Shown here: positions 8,075 through 16,676 of the stretch, one piece after another
Position numbering within the stretch: the stretch's first letter is position 1
Layout of the letters: each line of letters begins with the position of its first letter
Assembly (NCBI RefSeq): GCF_902459565.1
Contig: NZ_CABPSN010000005.1
Coordinates: forward strand, 372,001-436,000
Direction of reading: 5' to 3'
DNA length: 64,000 bases
DNA from: Pandoraea aquatica
GTDB lineage: Bacteria > Pseudomonadota > Gammaproteobacteria > Burkholderiales > Burkholderiaceae
Notes under the pieces: model-generated
Told to the model about the DNA's origin: nothing
The model's input: only the letters and a program-made list of their open reading frames with translations
Databases searched by the model: none
Program-made: the position numbers and the translations under genes

Positions 8075-9958
8075 TCATGGATGCCCTGCCACGCGAGCGC
8101 CAGCGCGCGGGGCAGACGCGGCGTCCTTCGATGCCGCGGCCCCCATCGGTGACGCCCCTCGTGTGAGCGTATGCAGGTGAATCGCAAGCTCCACCGCGAA
8201 TCGCCGCTCGGGGGTTTCGACGTCGATGCCGAAGAGTTCCTGAATGCGTGTGAGCCGATAACGCAGTGTCGTCACGTGCAGCCCCATGGCGTCGGCGCAA
8301 GGCTGACTGCGGCAGCCGGAGCGCAGATAGGCGGCCAGCGTCTCCAGATATGGGGATCCGGATTGCTTGTCGTGCTCCACCAGCTTGCCGATGGTGCCGT
8401 CGACGAAGCCGTGAACGTCGGACGAATCCGCCGCGCCCATGAGCATGGGTAACGGTCCCAGCCCCGGCATATCGAGCGGCCCGCTGCGGCCAAACTTGCG
8501 CGCCACGCGAATCATGCGCCAGCAGCGCTCCCACTCGCGTGCCAACGGCTCAAGCCCGTCGCACACGTCGCTCATCACCACGATGGGCTCACGCCCCAGC
8601 GAGCGCGCTAATGCTTCGCTCATGCGTCGGGCGAAACGCGTAAGCGCCGCATCGTCCGACGCGCTGTCCTGCGGCACCAGACACACCAGCCCGCCGCCCA
8701 CCGTCACGACATGCAGGGATACGTTCAACTGTCGCGCCAGCAATTCCACCGTGCTATGGCTTTCCAGCGACAAATGACCGGCTGCCCGTCCCACCTCGGC
8801 TTGCCCGAGTTGATCGGGATAGTCGACGACCATCATGCGCAGCGGCGCATCCAGCGCCACGCCGAGACGGCGTGCGCGACCTAGCGCATCGTCCTCGTCG
8901 CGCCACCGGCGCTCGACGATTTCGAAGAACAATTCGGTCAGTGTGCGCGTCTCGAAACGGAACCGCACGACGCTGCGCATCAATTGGACGCTCAACGCAA
9001 AGCGTGCGCTTTCCAACAGCAATTGCTGAAGGTCGCCCGGAGTTTCGTCGCCGAAGGTGAGCAGTGCGCCGACGAGATCGTCGTCGACGCTCAGGGGCTC
9101 GATGGCCGCACTGACGGTAGGTTGACCCGACTGCCGCCCGAGCGGCACGTCCAGACGCGACTGTCGGTAGCGCTGGAGTGCATCGCGCACGGCACCGCCG
9201 AGTTCTCGCCCCTGCGCACCCGCAAGCCATCGTGCCCAGGCGGCATCGTCCATTTGCGACGGTACCGGCGAGGCCGAAGCGTGCCACTGGTTCGCAAGGA
9301 AATCGATCACGAGTACGGGCCGGCCGAGCAACTCGCCCAGCGACGACGTCAACTTCTCCAGTGAGCCGCCGGCGAGCACGTCGCCAAGGAGCGTGCGTTG
9401 CGCTTCGAGCGTACGTTGCAGCCGCTCGTGCGCCATCACCTGCGCGCGCTGACGGTGCGCGCGTTCGACGGCGATCGCCCCCAGATGCACGACCGTCGAC
9501 ATGAACGTCAGATCGTCGTCGCCGACGTCACGCACCTTGCGCGAGGCGACGGTCAGCACCATCGGGTGGCCTTGCGTATCGCGCGACGCCATGGGCAGCA
9601 CGAGCACCGTGCGATAGCCGCGCTCGTGCGCCTCACGCCGATAGCCGGGGAATTGCGTACTCTCGAGCGCGTCACGAATGTAGACCGGCTCGTTCGTCTG
9701 CAACGCGATGAGCGAAGGACTGGTCGCAAGCTCCCAGCGGTCTTCGACGTGCTGCGGCAGCATGCTCGTCTCGTAGCGCGTAATCACGAGTCCGTAGCCA
9801 TGCGCGAGATCGATGCTCATGACCGAGCCGAGATCCCAACCGCCTTGTTGCACCGCGCAACGCACGAGGTCGCGAAACAGCGCCTCGATGTCTTCGTCGT
9901 TGCTGATCTGACTGGCGACATGGCGCAACGCCATGAGCCGCTGGTGTTGTTCCGGCAT
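8075..9958 (-). CDS. GAF domain, PucR/CdaR-type helix-turn-helix transcriptional regulator
   Basis: Start is ATG 9958 (MPEQHQRLMALRHVASQISN), with AAGGAG seven bases upstream; the longer frame to 10078 begins in a low-complexity stretch and is unlikely. The 627-residue product has an N-terminal GAF-type sensor (about 1-165, with RDALESTQFPGYRREA), a central GGDEF-like CdaR region with LARQLNVSLHVVTVGGGLVCL, and a C-terminal PucR helix-turn-helix (LAAYLRSGCRSQPCADAM then LHVTTLRYRLTRIQELFGI). Such proteins activate catabolic operons when a small molecule binds the GAF domain. It is upstream of and co-oriented with the flavin reductase gene and divergent from the gene at 10181, so it may control both directions. 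Confidence 0.85.
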   Translation of the reverse strand: MPEQHQRLMALRHVASQISNDEDIEALFRDLVRCAVQQGGWDLGSVMSIDLAHGYGLVITRYETSMLPQHVEDRWELATSPSLIALQTNEPVYIRDALESTQFPGYRREAHERGYRTVLVLPMASRDTQGHPMVLTVASRKVRDVGDDDLTFMSTVVHLGAIAVERAHRQRAQVMAHERLQRTLEAQRTLLGDVLAGGSLEKLTSSLGELLGRPVLVIDFLANQWHASASPVPSQMDDAAWARWLAGAQGRELGGAVRDALQRYRQSRLDVPLGRQSGQPTVSAAIEPLSVDDDLVGALLTFGDETPGDLQQLLLESARFALSVQLMRSVVRFRFETRTLTELFFEIVERRWRDEDDALGRARRLGVALDAPLRMMVVDYPDQLGQAEVGRAAGHLSLESHSTVELLARQLNVSLHVVTVGGGLVCLVPQDSASDDAALTRFARRMSEALARSLGREPIVVMSDVCDGLEPLAREWERCWRMIRVARKFGRSGPLDMPGLGPLPMLMGAADSSDVHGFVDGTIGKLVEHDKQSGSPYLETLAAYLRSGCRSQPCADAMGLHVTTLRYRLTRIQELFGIDVETPERRFAVELAIHLHTLTRGASPMGAAASKDAASAPRAGARVAGHP

Positions 9959-9995
9959 TGTCTGTCTCCTTGCCTGCGGAAAATCTACACCAAAG

Positions 9996-10025
9996 CGTCG
10001 GAAGAAAAAAAAAGATCTTCCGACG
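9996..10025. promoter_or_regulatory. Ten-base perfect inverted repeat in the divergent promoter region
   Basis: CGTCGGAAGA (9996-10005) and TCTTCCGACG (10016-10025) are perfect arms around an A-rich ten-base spacer. It lies 38 bases before the regulator start in the 222-base gap between divergent genes (9958 and 10181). Arm length and symmetry suggest the operator of the PucR-type regulator. A hairpin in the leader RNA is the alternative. Confidence 0.5.
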
Positions 10026-10137
10026 ATCCGGGGGAAGACCCCGCCTTCGCTGCGCAATAGCATGGGTCCCATCGGCAAGCCTCCGATGTTTGCCGCGCGC
10101 GCCTCAGTCCGTCAGCGCACCTCCCCGACACCGCCAC

Positions 10138-10159
10138 GCCGCACTCGCGGCGGGTTTTT
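10138..10159 (+). terminator. Intrinsic-terminator-like hairpin in the leader of the AA_synth gene (attenuator candidate)
   Basis: Stem GCCGC/GCGGC (10138-10142 and 10147-10151) with loop ACTC, then GGG and five T residues (10155-10159). It lies only 21 bases before the GTG start at 10181 and after the divergent promoter region, so if functional it would act on transcripts entering region 2. The stem is short, so this is tentative. Confidence 0.4.
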
Positions 10160-10180
10160 GCACCGCAACAGGAGACACCC

Positions 10181-10774
10181 GTGAAACAAGAGCTGCGCAA
10201 GATCGCCACCTTTGTCGAGACGACCTACCGCGAAGGCGGCAAGGCGGCCGCCGAACCCGTCACGACCGTCGTCGTCGCCGCCGTGATCCGTAATCCGTGG
10301 GCGGGACTTGGCTTCGTAGAGAACCTGCGTCCCGAGATCCTTCGTCTGGCGCCCGAACTTGGCGCACTCATGACGCAACGTCTCGTCGACGTGATGCCTG
10401 GCGATCGTGTCCAGGCCTACGGCAAGGCCGCCGTCGTCGGCACCCACGGCGAGATCGAACACGCCTCCGCCATCATCCACACGCTGCGCTTCGGCAATCT
10501 GTTCCGCAGCGCGGTGAGCGGCACGGCATTCCTGCCCTTCACCAACACGCGCGTTGGCCCCGGCGCGCTGGTGTCGGTGCCGATGATCCACAAGTCGGAA
10601 ACCGGCAAACGCTCGCACTTCATCACCGCCACGTTTCAGATGACGGACGCACCGGCCGCCGACGAAATTCTGCTGGCCATCGGCGCGGCAGACGGCGGTC
10701 GTGTACACCCGCGCATCGCCGACCGCTTCCAGGACATGGAAGAGATGGCGAACGACGCAGCCGCCACCGCCTGA
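10181..10774 (+). CDS. AA_synth (DUF1185) family protein
   Basis: A 197-residue protein with a GTG start and a good AGGAGA site. The sequence (VIRNPWAGLGFVENLRPEILRL, GTHGEIEHASAIIHTLRFG, HKSETGKRSHFITATFQMTD) matches the amino acid synthesis family PF06684. The biochemical role of this family is not established despite its name. It has no signal peptide. It opens the plus-strand gene series and faces away from the PucR-type regulator, sharing its promoter region. The next gene starts 11 bases after its stop. Function in this cluster cannot be deduced from sequence. Confidence 0.85.
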   Translation: MKQELRKIATFVETTYREGGKAAAEPVTTVVVAAVIRNPWAGLGFVENLRPEILRLAPELGALMTQRLVDVMPGDRVQAYGKAAVVGTHGEIEHASAIIHTLRFGNLFRSAVSGTAFLPFTNTRVGPGALVSVPMIHKSETGKRSHFITATFQMTDAPAADEILLAIGAADGGRVHPRIADRFQDMEEMANDAAATA

Positions 10775-10785
10775 GCGAGCGCACA

Positions 10786-11730
10786 ATGCCGCCCGTCATC
10801 GCCTTCCTTAGCCGGATGTCCGCCGACTATCAGCGTCCCTATCTGGACGCCTTGCGTGCGGCACTGCCGGGCGACATCGTCTCGCCGCTCGCCGAGCTTT
10901 CGACGGTCCAGCGCGAACAGGTGTCGGTTGCCATCGTCGCGAATCCGGACCCGGCCGATCTCGCCGATCTCCCCGGCCTTCAGTGGATCCAGAGTCTCTG
11001 GGCCGGCGTCGAATCGCTCGTCAGCACGCTACCGGTGGGCAGCCCGCCGATCATGCGGCTGATCGATCCGGAAATGTCTCGCACGATGGCCGAGGCTGTG
11101 CTCGCCTGGATCTACTACCTGCAACGCGACATGCCGCGTTACGCGAAGCAGCAGGCACGGCATGAATGGCGGCAGCAGGCGTATCGCAAGCCCTCGCAAA
11201 CGGGTGTCGGCTTACTCGGACTCGGTGAACTCGGTCAGGCGGCTGCCGCAAGGCTGCGTGATGCCGGGTTTACCGTTCGTGGCTGGAGTCGCTCGCCCAA
11301 GGCGCTCGACGGCATCGAAACCCTTGCCGGTGACGACGGACTCAAGGCAATGCTCGCCGCGAGCGACATCGTCGTGAGCCTGATTCCGTTGACGGCCCAG
11401 ACGCGTGGCATGCTCGACGCCCGGCGTCTGAATCTGATGAAGCCGGGGTCCGCACTCATCAACTTCTCGCGAGGTCCCGTCGTTGTGACCGACGCCCTGA
11501 TCGCGGCGCTCGACCGGGGGCATCTCTCGCATGCTGTGCTCGATGTCTTTGACGTAGAACCGCTACCGGTGACGTCGACGCTTTGGGACCACCCGTCAGT
11601 CACCGTGTTGCCGCACATCTCCGCCCCGACCGATCACGAAACGGCGGCGGCCGTCATTGCCGCTAATCTCCGGAATTTCCGCGCGACGGGTCGCATTCCC
11701 GGCAACGTCGATCTGGCGCGGGGGTATTGA
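10786..11730 (+). CDS. D-2-hydroxyacid dehydrogenase (glyoxylate/hydroxypyruvate reductase A type)
   Basis: The real start is ATG 10786 (MPPVIAFLSRMSADYQ); the same frame is open back to 10297 but overlaps the AA_synth gene. The 314-residue product has the NAD(P)-binding turn GLGELG (145-150), Arg229 in NFSRG, Glu258 in DVEPLP and His277 in LPHISA. These form the substrate-binding and acid-base set of the family. It reduces a 2-oxoacid to the D-hydroxyacid, or the reverse; the substrate is unknown. Its TGA overlaps the TTG start of the next gene by four bases. Confidence 0.88.
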   Translation: MPPVIAFLSRMSADYQRPYLDALRAALPGDIVSPLAELSTVQREQVSVAIVANPDPADLADLPGLQWIQSLWAGVESLVSTLPVGSPPIMRLIDPEMSRTMAEAVLAWIYYLQRDMPRYAKQQARHEWRQQAYRKPSQTGVGLLGLGELGQAAAARLRDAGFTVRGWSRSPKALDGIETLAGDDGLKAMLAASDIVVSLIPLTAQTRGMLDARRLNLMKPGSALINFSRGPVVVTDALIAALDRGHLSHAVLDVFDVEPLPVTSTLWDHPSVTVLPHISAPTDHETAAAVIAANLRNFRATGRIPGNVDLARGY

Positions 11731-12776
11731 GCGTGCACCGCAATCACGATGCGCCAGCGCAGCCGCCGCGCGTTTATCCCACCGTCGACTTCCATCGGGA
11801 CGGCGTTCAGCATGGCTTCCTGAAGGTGCCTCACTCGACCGATGCCAGTGCCTGGGGCGCCGTCACGATTCCGATCACCGTGATCCGTCGTGGCGACGGC
11901 CCGGTTGCGCTATTCACCGGCGGGAATCATGGCGACGAATACGAAGGCCCGATTGCCTTGTCACGACTGGCGAATACCCTAAAGGCGGCTGACGTGAACG
12001 GGACCGTCATCGTCGTGCCGTTCATGAATGCGCCCGCCGTGCTTGCGGGAAAGCGCACGTCGCCGCTCGACGGCGGCAATCTCAATCGTGCGTTCCCGGG
12101 GCGCGCCGACGGCACCGTCACCGAACGCATCGCCGATTATTTCTCGCGCTGCCTGCTACCGTTGGCGGACATCGTGGTCGATATTCACTCTGGCGGCCGC
12201 ACGCTCGATTTCCTGCCGTTCGCGGCGATCCATGAATTGGCCGATGCGGCACAACAGGCACGCGCCGACGCCGCAATGCAGGCATTCGGCGCGCCGTACT
12301 CCCTGCGCATGCGCGACCCAGATCCGCACGGGCTTTATGACACGGCCGCCGAAGCACAGGGCAAAGTGTTCGTGACGACAGAACTCGGCGGCGGTGGGAC
12401 GGCCAGCGCGCAAAGCGTCGCGATTGCGCATCGCGGCGTGTACGGCGTGCTGGTGCAGGCGGGGATCGTGGCTGCCGATGCCGCACAGCGAGACGGTGCT
12501 GTCCTGAGCGCCAACACGCAGGCCGTCCAGTTATCCATGCCGGACGACGACTGCTACGTGACGTGTGAGCATGGCGGCTTGCTGGAGATGCGTCACGATC
12601 TCGGTGCGATGGTGCGGCGCGGCGATGTCGTCGCACACATTCACGACGTGACACGCACAGGCACCGCCCCGGTCGAGTACCGCGCGGCGCGCGATGGTAT
12701 GCTGATCGGCCGACATTTCCCGGGTCGCGTCGGCATGGGCGACATGCTTTGTGTCTTGGCCGACGTGCGGGTCTGA
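11727..12776 (+). CDS. doeB: Succinylglutamate desuccinylase/aspartoacylase-family deacylase, DoeB-like
   Basis: A zinc-dependent amidohydrolase of the M14-like AstE/AspA family. The likely start is TTG 11727, overlapping the upstream stop as TTGA; GTG 11733 is the alternative. Zinc ligands are His68 and Glu71 (GGNHGDEYEG) and His154 (DIHSGG); NLNRAFPG (118-125) is the substrate-binding block; TELGGGGTAS is near the catalytic Glu. Closest recognised type is DoeB/EutE, which deacetylates N-alpha-acetyl-diaminobutyrate in ectoine degradation. The partner ectoine hydrolase (DoeA/EutD) is not in this window, so another N-acyl amino acid is possible. Confidence 0.72.
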   Translation: MSVHRNHDAPAQPPRVYPTVDFHRDGVQHGFLKVPHSTDASAWGAVTIPITVIRRGDGPVALFTGGNHGDEYEGPIALSRLANTLKAADVNGTVIVVPFMNAPAVLAGKRTSPLDGGNLNRAFPGRADGTVTERIADYFSRCLLPLADIVVDIHSGGRTLDFLPFAAIHELADAAQQARADAAMQAFGAPYSLRMRDPDPHGLYDTAAEAQGKVFVTTELGGGGTASAQSVAIAHRGVYGVLVQAGIVAADAAQRDGAVLSANTQAVQLSMPDDDCYVTCEHGGLLEMRHDLGAMVRRGDVVAHIHDVTRTGTAPVEYRAARDGMLIGRHFPGRVGMGDMLCVLADVRV

Positions 12777-12832
12777 CGCGCCGCAGGACCCGAAGGTTTG
12801 CCTGACCCTCCGTTCCTTCCAGCGCTGCGCCT

Positions 12833-13312
12833 ATGGTGAAACTCGACCGCTTCGACATCGCAATTCTTCAAGTGCTGGCCCGCGAGGGCCGCATGACCAA
12901 GTCACGTCTGGCCGAACTGATTCACTTGTCGGTATCGCCCACGTGGGAGCGCGTGCAACGACTCGAAGCGGCAGGCGTCATTCGCGGCTATCGTGCCGAC
13001 GTCGACTGGAGCGGCGTGGTGCAGGTTAGCCGCATCATCGTGGAAATCACGCTCGCGCGACACACCGCGCACGACATGAATCGCTTCGAAGCCCACCTTC
13101 GCGAAGCCCCCGAAGTCGTGCAATGTCATGCCACAGGCGGGGGCGTCGACTACATCGTGCACGTGCTCGCGCGCGACATCGACCATTACCAGCGCTTCAT
13201 CGACGATCTGCTGATGGCCGACTTCGGCATCGAGCGCTACTTCACGTACATCGTCACGAAGGTCGTCAAGGACGACGCCAACGCCGTTCCCGGCTGGGTC
13301 GATCCGGACTGA
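12833..13312 (+). CDS. Lrp/AsnC-family transcriptional regulator
   Basis: A 159-residue regulator: N-terminal helix-turn-helix (FDIAILQVLAREGRMTKSRLAE, then SVSPTWERVQRLEAAGVI) and a C-terminal RAM ligand-sensing domain. The family senses amino acids or related metabolites. It sits 56 bases after the DoeB-like gene and before the first dehydrogenase, a position like that of the DoeX/AsnC regulator in ectoine catabolic clusters. It probably controls the downstream aminotransferase and dehydrogenase genes; two direct A-rich repeats follow it. Confidence 0.88.
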   Translation: MVKLDRFDIAILQVLAREGRMTKSRLAELIHLSVSPTWERVQRLEAAGVIRGYRADVDWSGVVQVSRIIVEITLARHTAHDMNRFEAHLREAPEVVQCHATGGGVDYIVHVLARDIDHYQRFIDDLLMADFGIERYFTYIVTKVVKDDANAVPGWVDPD

Positions 13313-13363
13313 TCCGCTCTCGGTACCGGCTGCGCAAAGATTTTTCTACGTGATGCCGTCAAC

Positions 13364-13404
13364 TCAGAAAAAAACCACAACCCGCACCCACCGATCAGAA
13401 AAAA
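13364..13404. promoter_or_regulatory. Direct repeats of TCAGAAAAAA, 31 bases apart
   Basis: TCAGAAAAAA occurs at 13364 and again at 13395, about three helical turns apart, in the gap between the Lrp-type gene and the dehydrogenase at 13468. Phased A-rich repeats suit binding of an oligomeric Lrp-family regulator. No mapped promoter. Confidence 0.3.
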
Positions 13405-13467
13405 CATCGGCCTCTCGCCCCCGACAATCGCTGCATGACGAACGAATGCCATGCCAGGAGATTGCCG

Positions 13468-14943
13468 ATGCTGCTCGACCACCCGGTCCTGTTCAAATCG
13501 CTGTGCTACATCGACGGTCGTTGGACGCATAGCGAAGACGCCGCGTCCATCGCTGTTGTCGATCCTTCCGATCAAACCACGCTCGGCCACGTGCCGATGC
13601 TCACGCGCGATCAGATTCGCGCTGCCGTCGACGCGGCCCAGCGGGCCTTCACCACGTGGCGCTGGACACCCGCCGCACACCGCTGTGCCACCCTGCTGCG
13701 CTGGCATGCGCTGATCGAACAACATGCCGACGACCTTGCCATCCTTCTCTCGCGCGAGCAGGGCAAGCCGTTGCGCGAGGCGCGCGGGGAAATCGCTTAT
13801 GGCGCGTCCTTCATCGCGTGGTACGCCCACGAAGCCTGCCGCCTCGATGGCCGCACCATCACCTCCCACATCGACGGTGCCCAACTGGGCACCGTGCGCG
13901 AACCGGTCGGCGTCGCCGCACTCATCACGCCCTGGAATTTCCCCTTCGCGATGATTACGCGCAAGGCGGCGGCGGCCTTGGCTGCCGGTTGCGCCGTCGT
14001 CGTGAAGCCCGCGCATGAAACACCGTTCAGCGCGCTGGCGCTCGCGCAATTGGCCGATGAAGCCGGGCTGCCGCCGGGCCTGTTCAATGTGGTGCTGGGC
14101 GAGCCCGATATGGCCATGCGAACCCTCGTGGGCGACGCCCGCGTACGCGCTGTGAGCTTTACCGGTTCGACGCGCGTCGGTCAGTTGGTCGCGCAGGCTG
14201 CCGCTGGCAGCGGCGTGAAGAAGCTCGCGCTCGAACTGGGCGGCAATGCCCCGTTCATCGTGCTCGACGACGTGGATCTCGACGCGGCCGTGCGTATCGC
14301 CGTCGCCGCAAAGTTTCAGACGTCCGGACAAGACTGCTGCGCCGCCAACCGCATCTTCGTCGCCCGCGCGCGTTACGGTGCGTTCGTGGATCGCTACACG
14401 CAGGCCGTAGCGAAACTGCGCGTCGGCCCCGCCTTCGCGAAAAACATCGACGTAGGTCCGCTCATGCATCAGGCGGCATTGGACGCGACGGCCCAGCGTG
14501 TGGACGACGCTCGGCGCAAGGGCGCGCAGATCACCGTTGGCGGCGAGCCCCATGCGCTGGGCGGCTGGTTCTACAGCCCCACCGTAGTGGCCGATGCCGC
14601 CCCCGGCATGCGCATTTACGACGAAGAGAACTTCGGCCCGATTTCGGCCGTATGCGCGTTCGATTCGCTCGACGACGTCATCGCGAAGGCCAACGACACC
14701 GAGCACGGCCTCGCCGCTTACGTGTGCGGGCGTCGCGTCGACGAAATCTTCACACTGATCCGGCGGCTCGACTTCGCCATGGTCAGCGTGAACGGCGTGA
14801 AATTCACCGGCGCGCCCGTGCCGTTCGGCGGGATGAAGGCGTCCGGGCTCGGGCGCGAGGGCAGCGTCGACGGCTTCGAGCCGTTCACCGAGACCAAGTA
14901 CTTCTGCCTCGGCAATCTCGGCATCCCCGTGCATCACGCCTGA
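13468..14943 (+). CDS. Succinate-semialdehyde-type NAD(P)-dependent aldehyde dehydrogenase
   Basis: I start at ATG 13468 (MLLDHPVLFKSLCYIDGRW), with AGGAG seven bases upstream. The 491-residue enzyme has ITPWNFPFAM (153-162), Lys180, FTGSTRVGQ (231-239), Glu256 in ELGGN and catalytic Cys290 in GQDC. It belongs with succinate-semialdehyde dehydrogenases. In an ectoine-type cluster it would correspond to DoeC (aspartate semialdehyde to aspartate). It could equally remove succinate semialdehyde from the ring-opening pathway encoded on the other strand. A second such enzyme is encoded at 18155. Confidence 0.87.
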   Translation: MLLDHPVLFKSLCYIDGRWTHSEDAASIAVVDPSDQTTLGHVPMLTRDQIRAAVDAAQRAFTTWRWTPAAHRCATLLRWHALIEQHADDLAILLSREQGKPLREARGEIAYGASFIAWYAHEACRLDGRTITSHIDGAQLGTVREPVGVAALITPWNFPFAMITRKAAAALAAGCAVVVKPAHETPFSALALAQLADEAGLPPGLFNVVLGEPDMAMRTLVGDARVRAVSFTGSTRVGQLVAQAAAGSGVKKLALELGGNAPFIVLDDVDLDAAVRIAVAAKFQTSGQDCCAANRIFVARARYGAFVDRYTQAVAKLRVGPAFAKNIDVGPLMHQAALDATAQRVDDARRKGAQITVGGEPHALGGWFYSPTVVADAAPGMRIYDEENFGPISAVCAFDSLDDVIAKANDTEHGLAAYVCGRRVDEIFTLIRRLDFAMVSVNGVKFTGAPVPFGGMKASGLGREGSVDGFEPFTETKYFCLGNLGIPVHHA

Positions 14944-15038
14944 CGCCAGGTTTGCCGTCCTCGCGTCCTCAACGCATTGACGCATTCACGCCCCATCCAC
15001 CTCATTGCTTCACTTCATCGACATCAAGGAGACGTCCC

Positions 15039-16424
15039 ATGGCCGCTTCGACCGACCAATTGTTCGCGCAGGATCGCGCGCACTTCATGCACCCGTCCAC
15101 CCACGCGGCCGATCATGCGAGCGGCACGCTGCCGGGCAAGATCATCCGCACCGCACAAGGCATGCACATTGAAGATCACGAGGGCCGCCGCTATCTCGAC
15201 GCCTTCGCTGGCCTTTACTGCGTGAACATCGGCTACGGTCGCACCGAAGTGGCCGACGCCATCCACAAGCAGGCCACCTCGCTCGCCTACTATCACACGT
15301 ACGTCGGGCATTCGACGGACGCCATCATCGAACTGTCCAAACGCATCATCGACTGGTCGCCTGCGGGCATGAAGAAGGTGTATTACGGGCTCTCCGGGTC
15401 AGACGCCAACGAAACGCAGATCAAGATCGTCTGGTACTACAACAACGTGCTGGGTCGACCGAAAAAGAAGAAGATCATCTCGCGCGAGCGCGGCTATCAC
15501 GGCTCCGGCATCGTGACCGGCAGCCTGACGGGTCTGCCGAGTTTTCACCAGCATTTCGATCTGCCGGTCGAGCGCGTGCATCACACCGTGTGCCCTCACT
15601 GGTACCGCAAGGCGCCTGAGGGAATGAGCGAGCAGGCATTCGTTGCGCATTGCGTGGAGGAGCTCGAAAAACTCATTGCCCGCGAAGGGGCCGACACGAT
15701 TGCGGCTTTCATCGGCGAGCCGGTGATGGGCACCGGCGGCATCATCACGCCGCCGGCCGGATATTGGGACGCCATCCAGGCCGTGCTGCGTCGTCACGAC
15801 ATTCTGCTCATTGCCGACGAAGTGGTTTGCGGCTTCGGCCGCCTCGGCTCGCCGATGGGCTCGCAACACTACGGTATGACGCCCGATCTCATCACGATTG
15901 CCAAGGGTCTGACCAGCGCCTACGCCCCGCTCTCGGGCGTGATCGTCGGTGAACGCGTCTGGGACGTGATCGAGCGCGGTGCCCGCGAACACGGCCCGAT
16001 GGGACACGGCTGGACCTACTCGGGTCATCCGATCTGCGCTGCCGCCGCACTAGCCAATCTCGATATTCTGGCGCGCGAGAATCTGACGCAGAACGCCGCC
16101 GACGTCGGCCGATACTTCGGTGAGAAACTGCACGCCGCGTTCGACGCGCATCCGCTCGTCGGGGAAGTGCGCAACGTCGGCATGCTCGCCGCCGTCGAAT
16201 TCATGGCCGATGGTGCAGCGCGTCAGCCGTTCGATGCCGCCATGAAGATCGGTCCACGTATCTCGGCCGCCGCGCTCGCACGCGGCATGATCGCGCGTGC
16301 CATGCCGCACGGCGACATCCTGGGCTTCGCGCCGCCGCTGATCGCCACGCGGGCGGACGTCGACGAGATGGTGAGCATCGCCCGCGCCGCGGTCGACGAT
16401 GTGGCAGCGCAGGTGCTGCGCTGA
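15039..16424 (+). CDS. Class-III pyridoxal-phosphate aminotransferase
   Basis: Start is ATG 15039 (MAASTDQLFAQDRAHFMHPS), with AAGGAGA before it; the open frame extends upstream but overlaps the dehydrogenase. The 461-residue product has the PLP features of omega-amino acid or diamine aminotransferases: YYGLSGSDANETQIK, YHGSGIVTGSL, Asp260 in ADEVVCGFGR and the Schiff-base Lys289 in IAKGLTSAY. It likely transfers an amino group from a diamine or omega-amino acid to pyruvate or 2-oxoglutarate. DoeD-like use of diaminobutyrate and SpuC-like use of putrescine are both plausible. It pairs with the dehydrogenase just upstream. Confidence 0.87.
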   Translation: MAASTDQLFAQDRAHFMHPSTHAADHASGTLPGKIIRTAQGMHIEDHEGRRYLDAFAGLYCVNIGYGRTEVADAIHKQATSLAYYHTYVGHSTDAIIELSKRIIDWSPAGMKKVYYGLSGSDANETQIKIVWYYNNVLGRPKKKKIISRERGYHGSGIVTGSLTGLPSFHQHFDLPVERVHHTVCPHWYRKAPEGMSEQAFVAHCVEELEKLIAREGADTIAAFIGEPVMGTGGIITPPAGYWDAIQAVLRRHDILLIADEVVCGFGRLGSPMGSQHYGMTPDLITIAKGLTSAYAPLSGVIVGERVWDVIERGAREHGPMGHGWTYSGHPICAAAALANLDILARENLTQNAADVGRYFGEKLHAAFDAHPLVGEVRNVGMLAAVEFMADGAARQPFDAAMKIGPRISAAALARGMIARAMPHGDILGFAPPLIATRADVDEMVSIARAAVDDVAAQVLR

Positions 16425-16676
16425 GCGCAATCGGCGGGACGTGTGGATGATTGCTGCGATGGATCATGGATGACGTGCTGCGCGGGCGACCGGAATGCTC
16501 CGGCGCTCGTCGCACGTCGCAATACCGTGCACATCGCAGGACACATCGCGCGCCCTCTCCATCGGTTCGTAGGATGACCTCCCTTTTCGGCGCAGCTTTA
16601 ATGGGATGACACGGCGGCCTGTTCTGGGGCGACTCAGGGGCCACCTCTCCACTCCCCACCTCCCGAGGTACCGCGC

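Noticed and set aside
10297-10785. N-terminal extension of the 2-hydroxyacid dehydrogenase
   Set aside because: It overlaps the AA_synth gene in another frame and shows no dehydrogenase sequence; the domain begins at ATG 10786.
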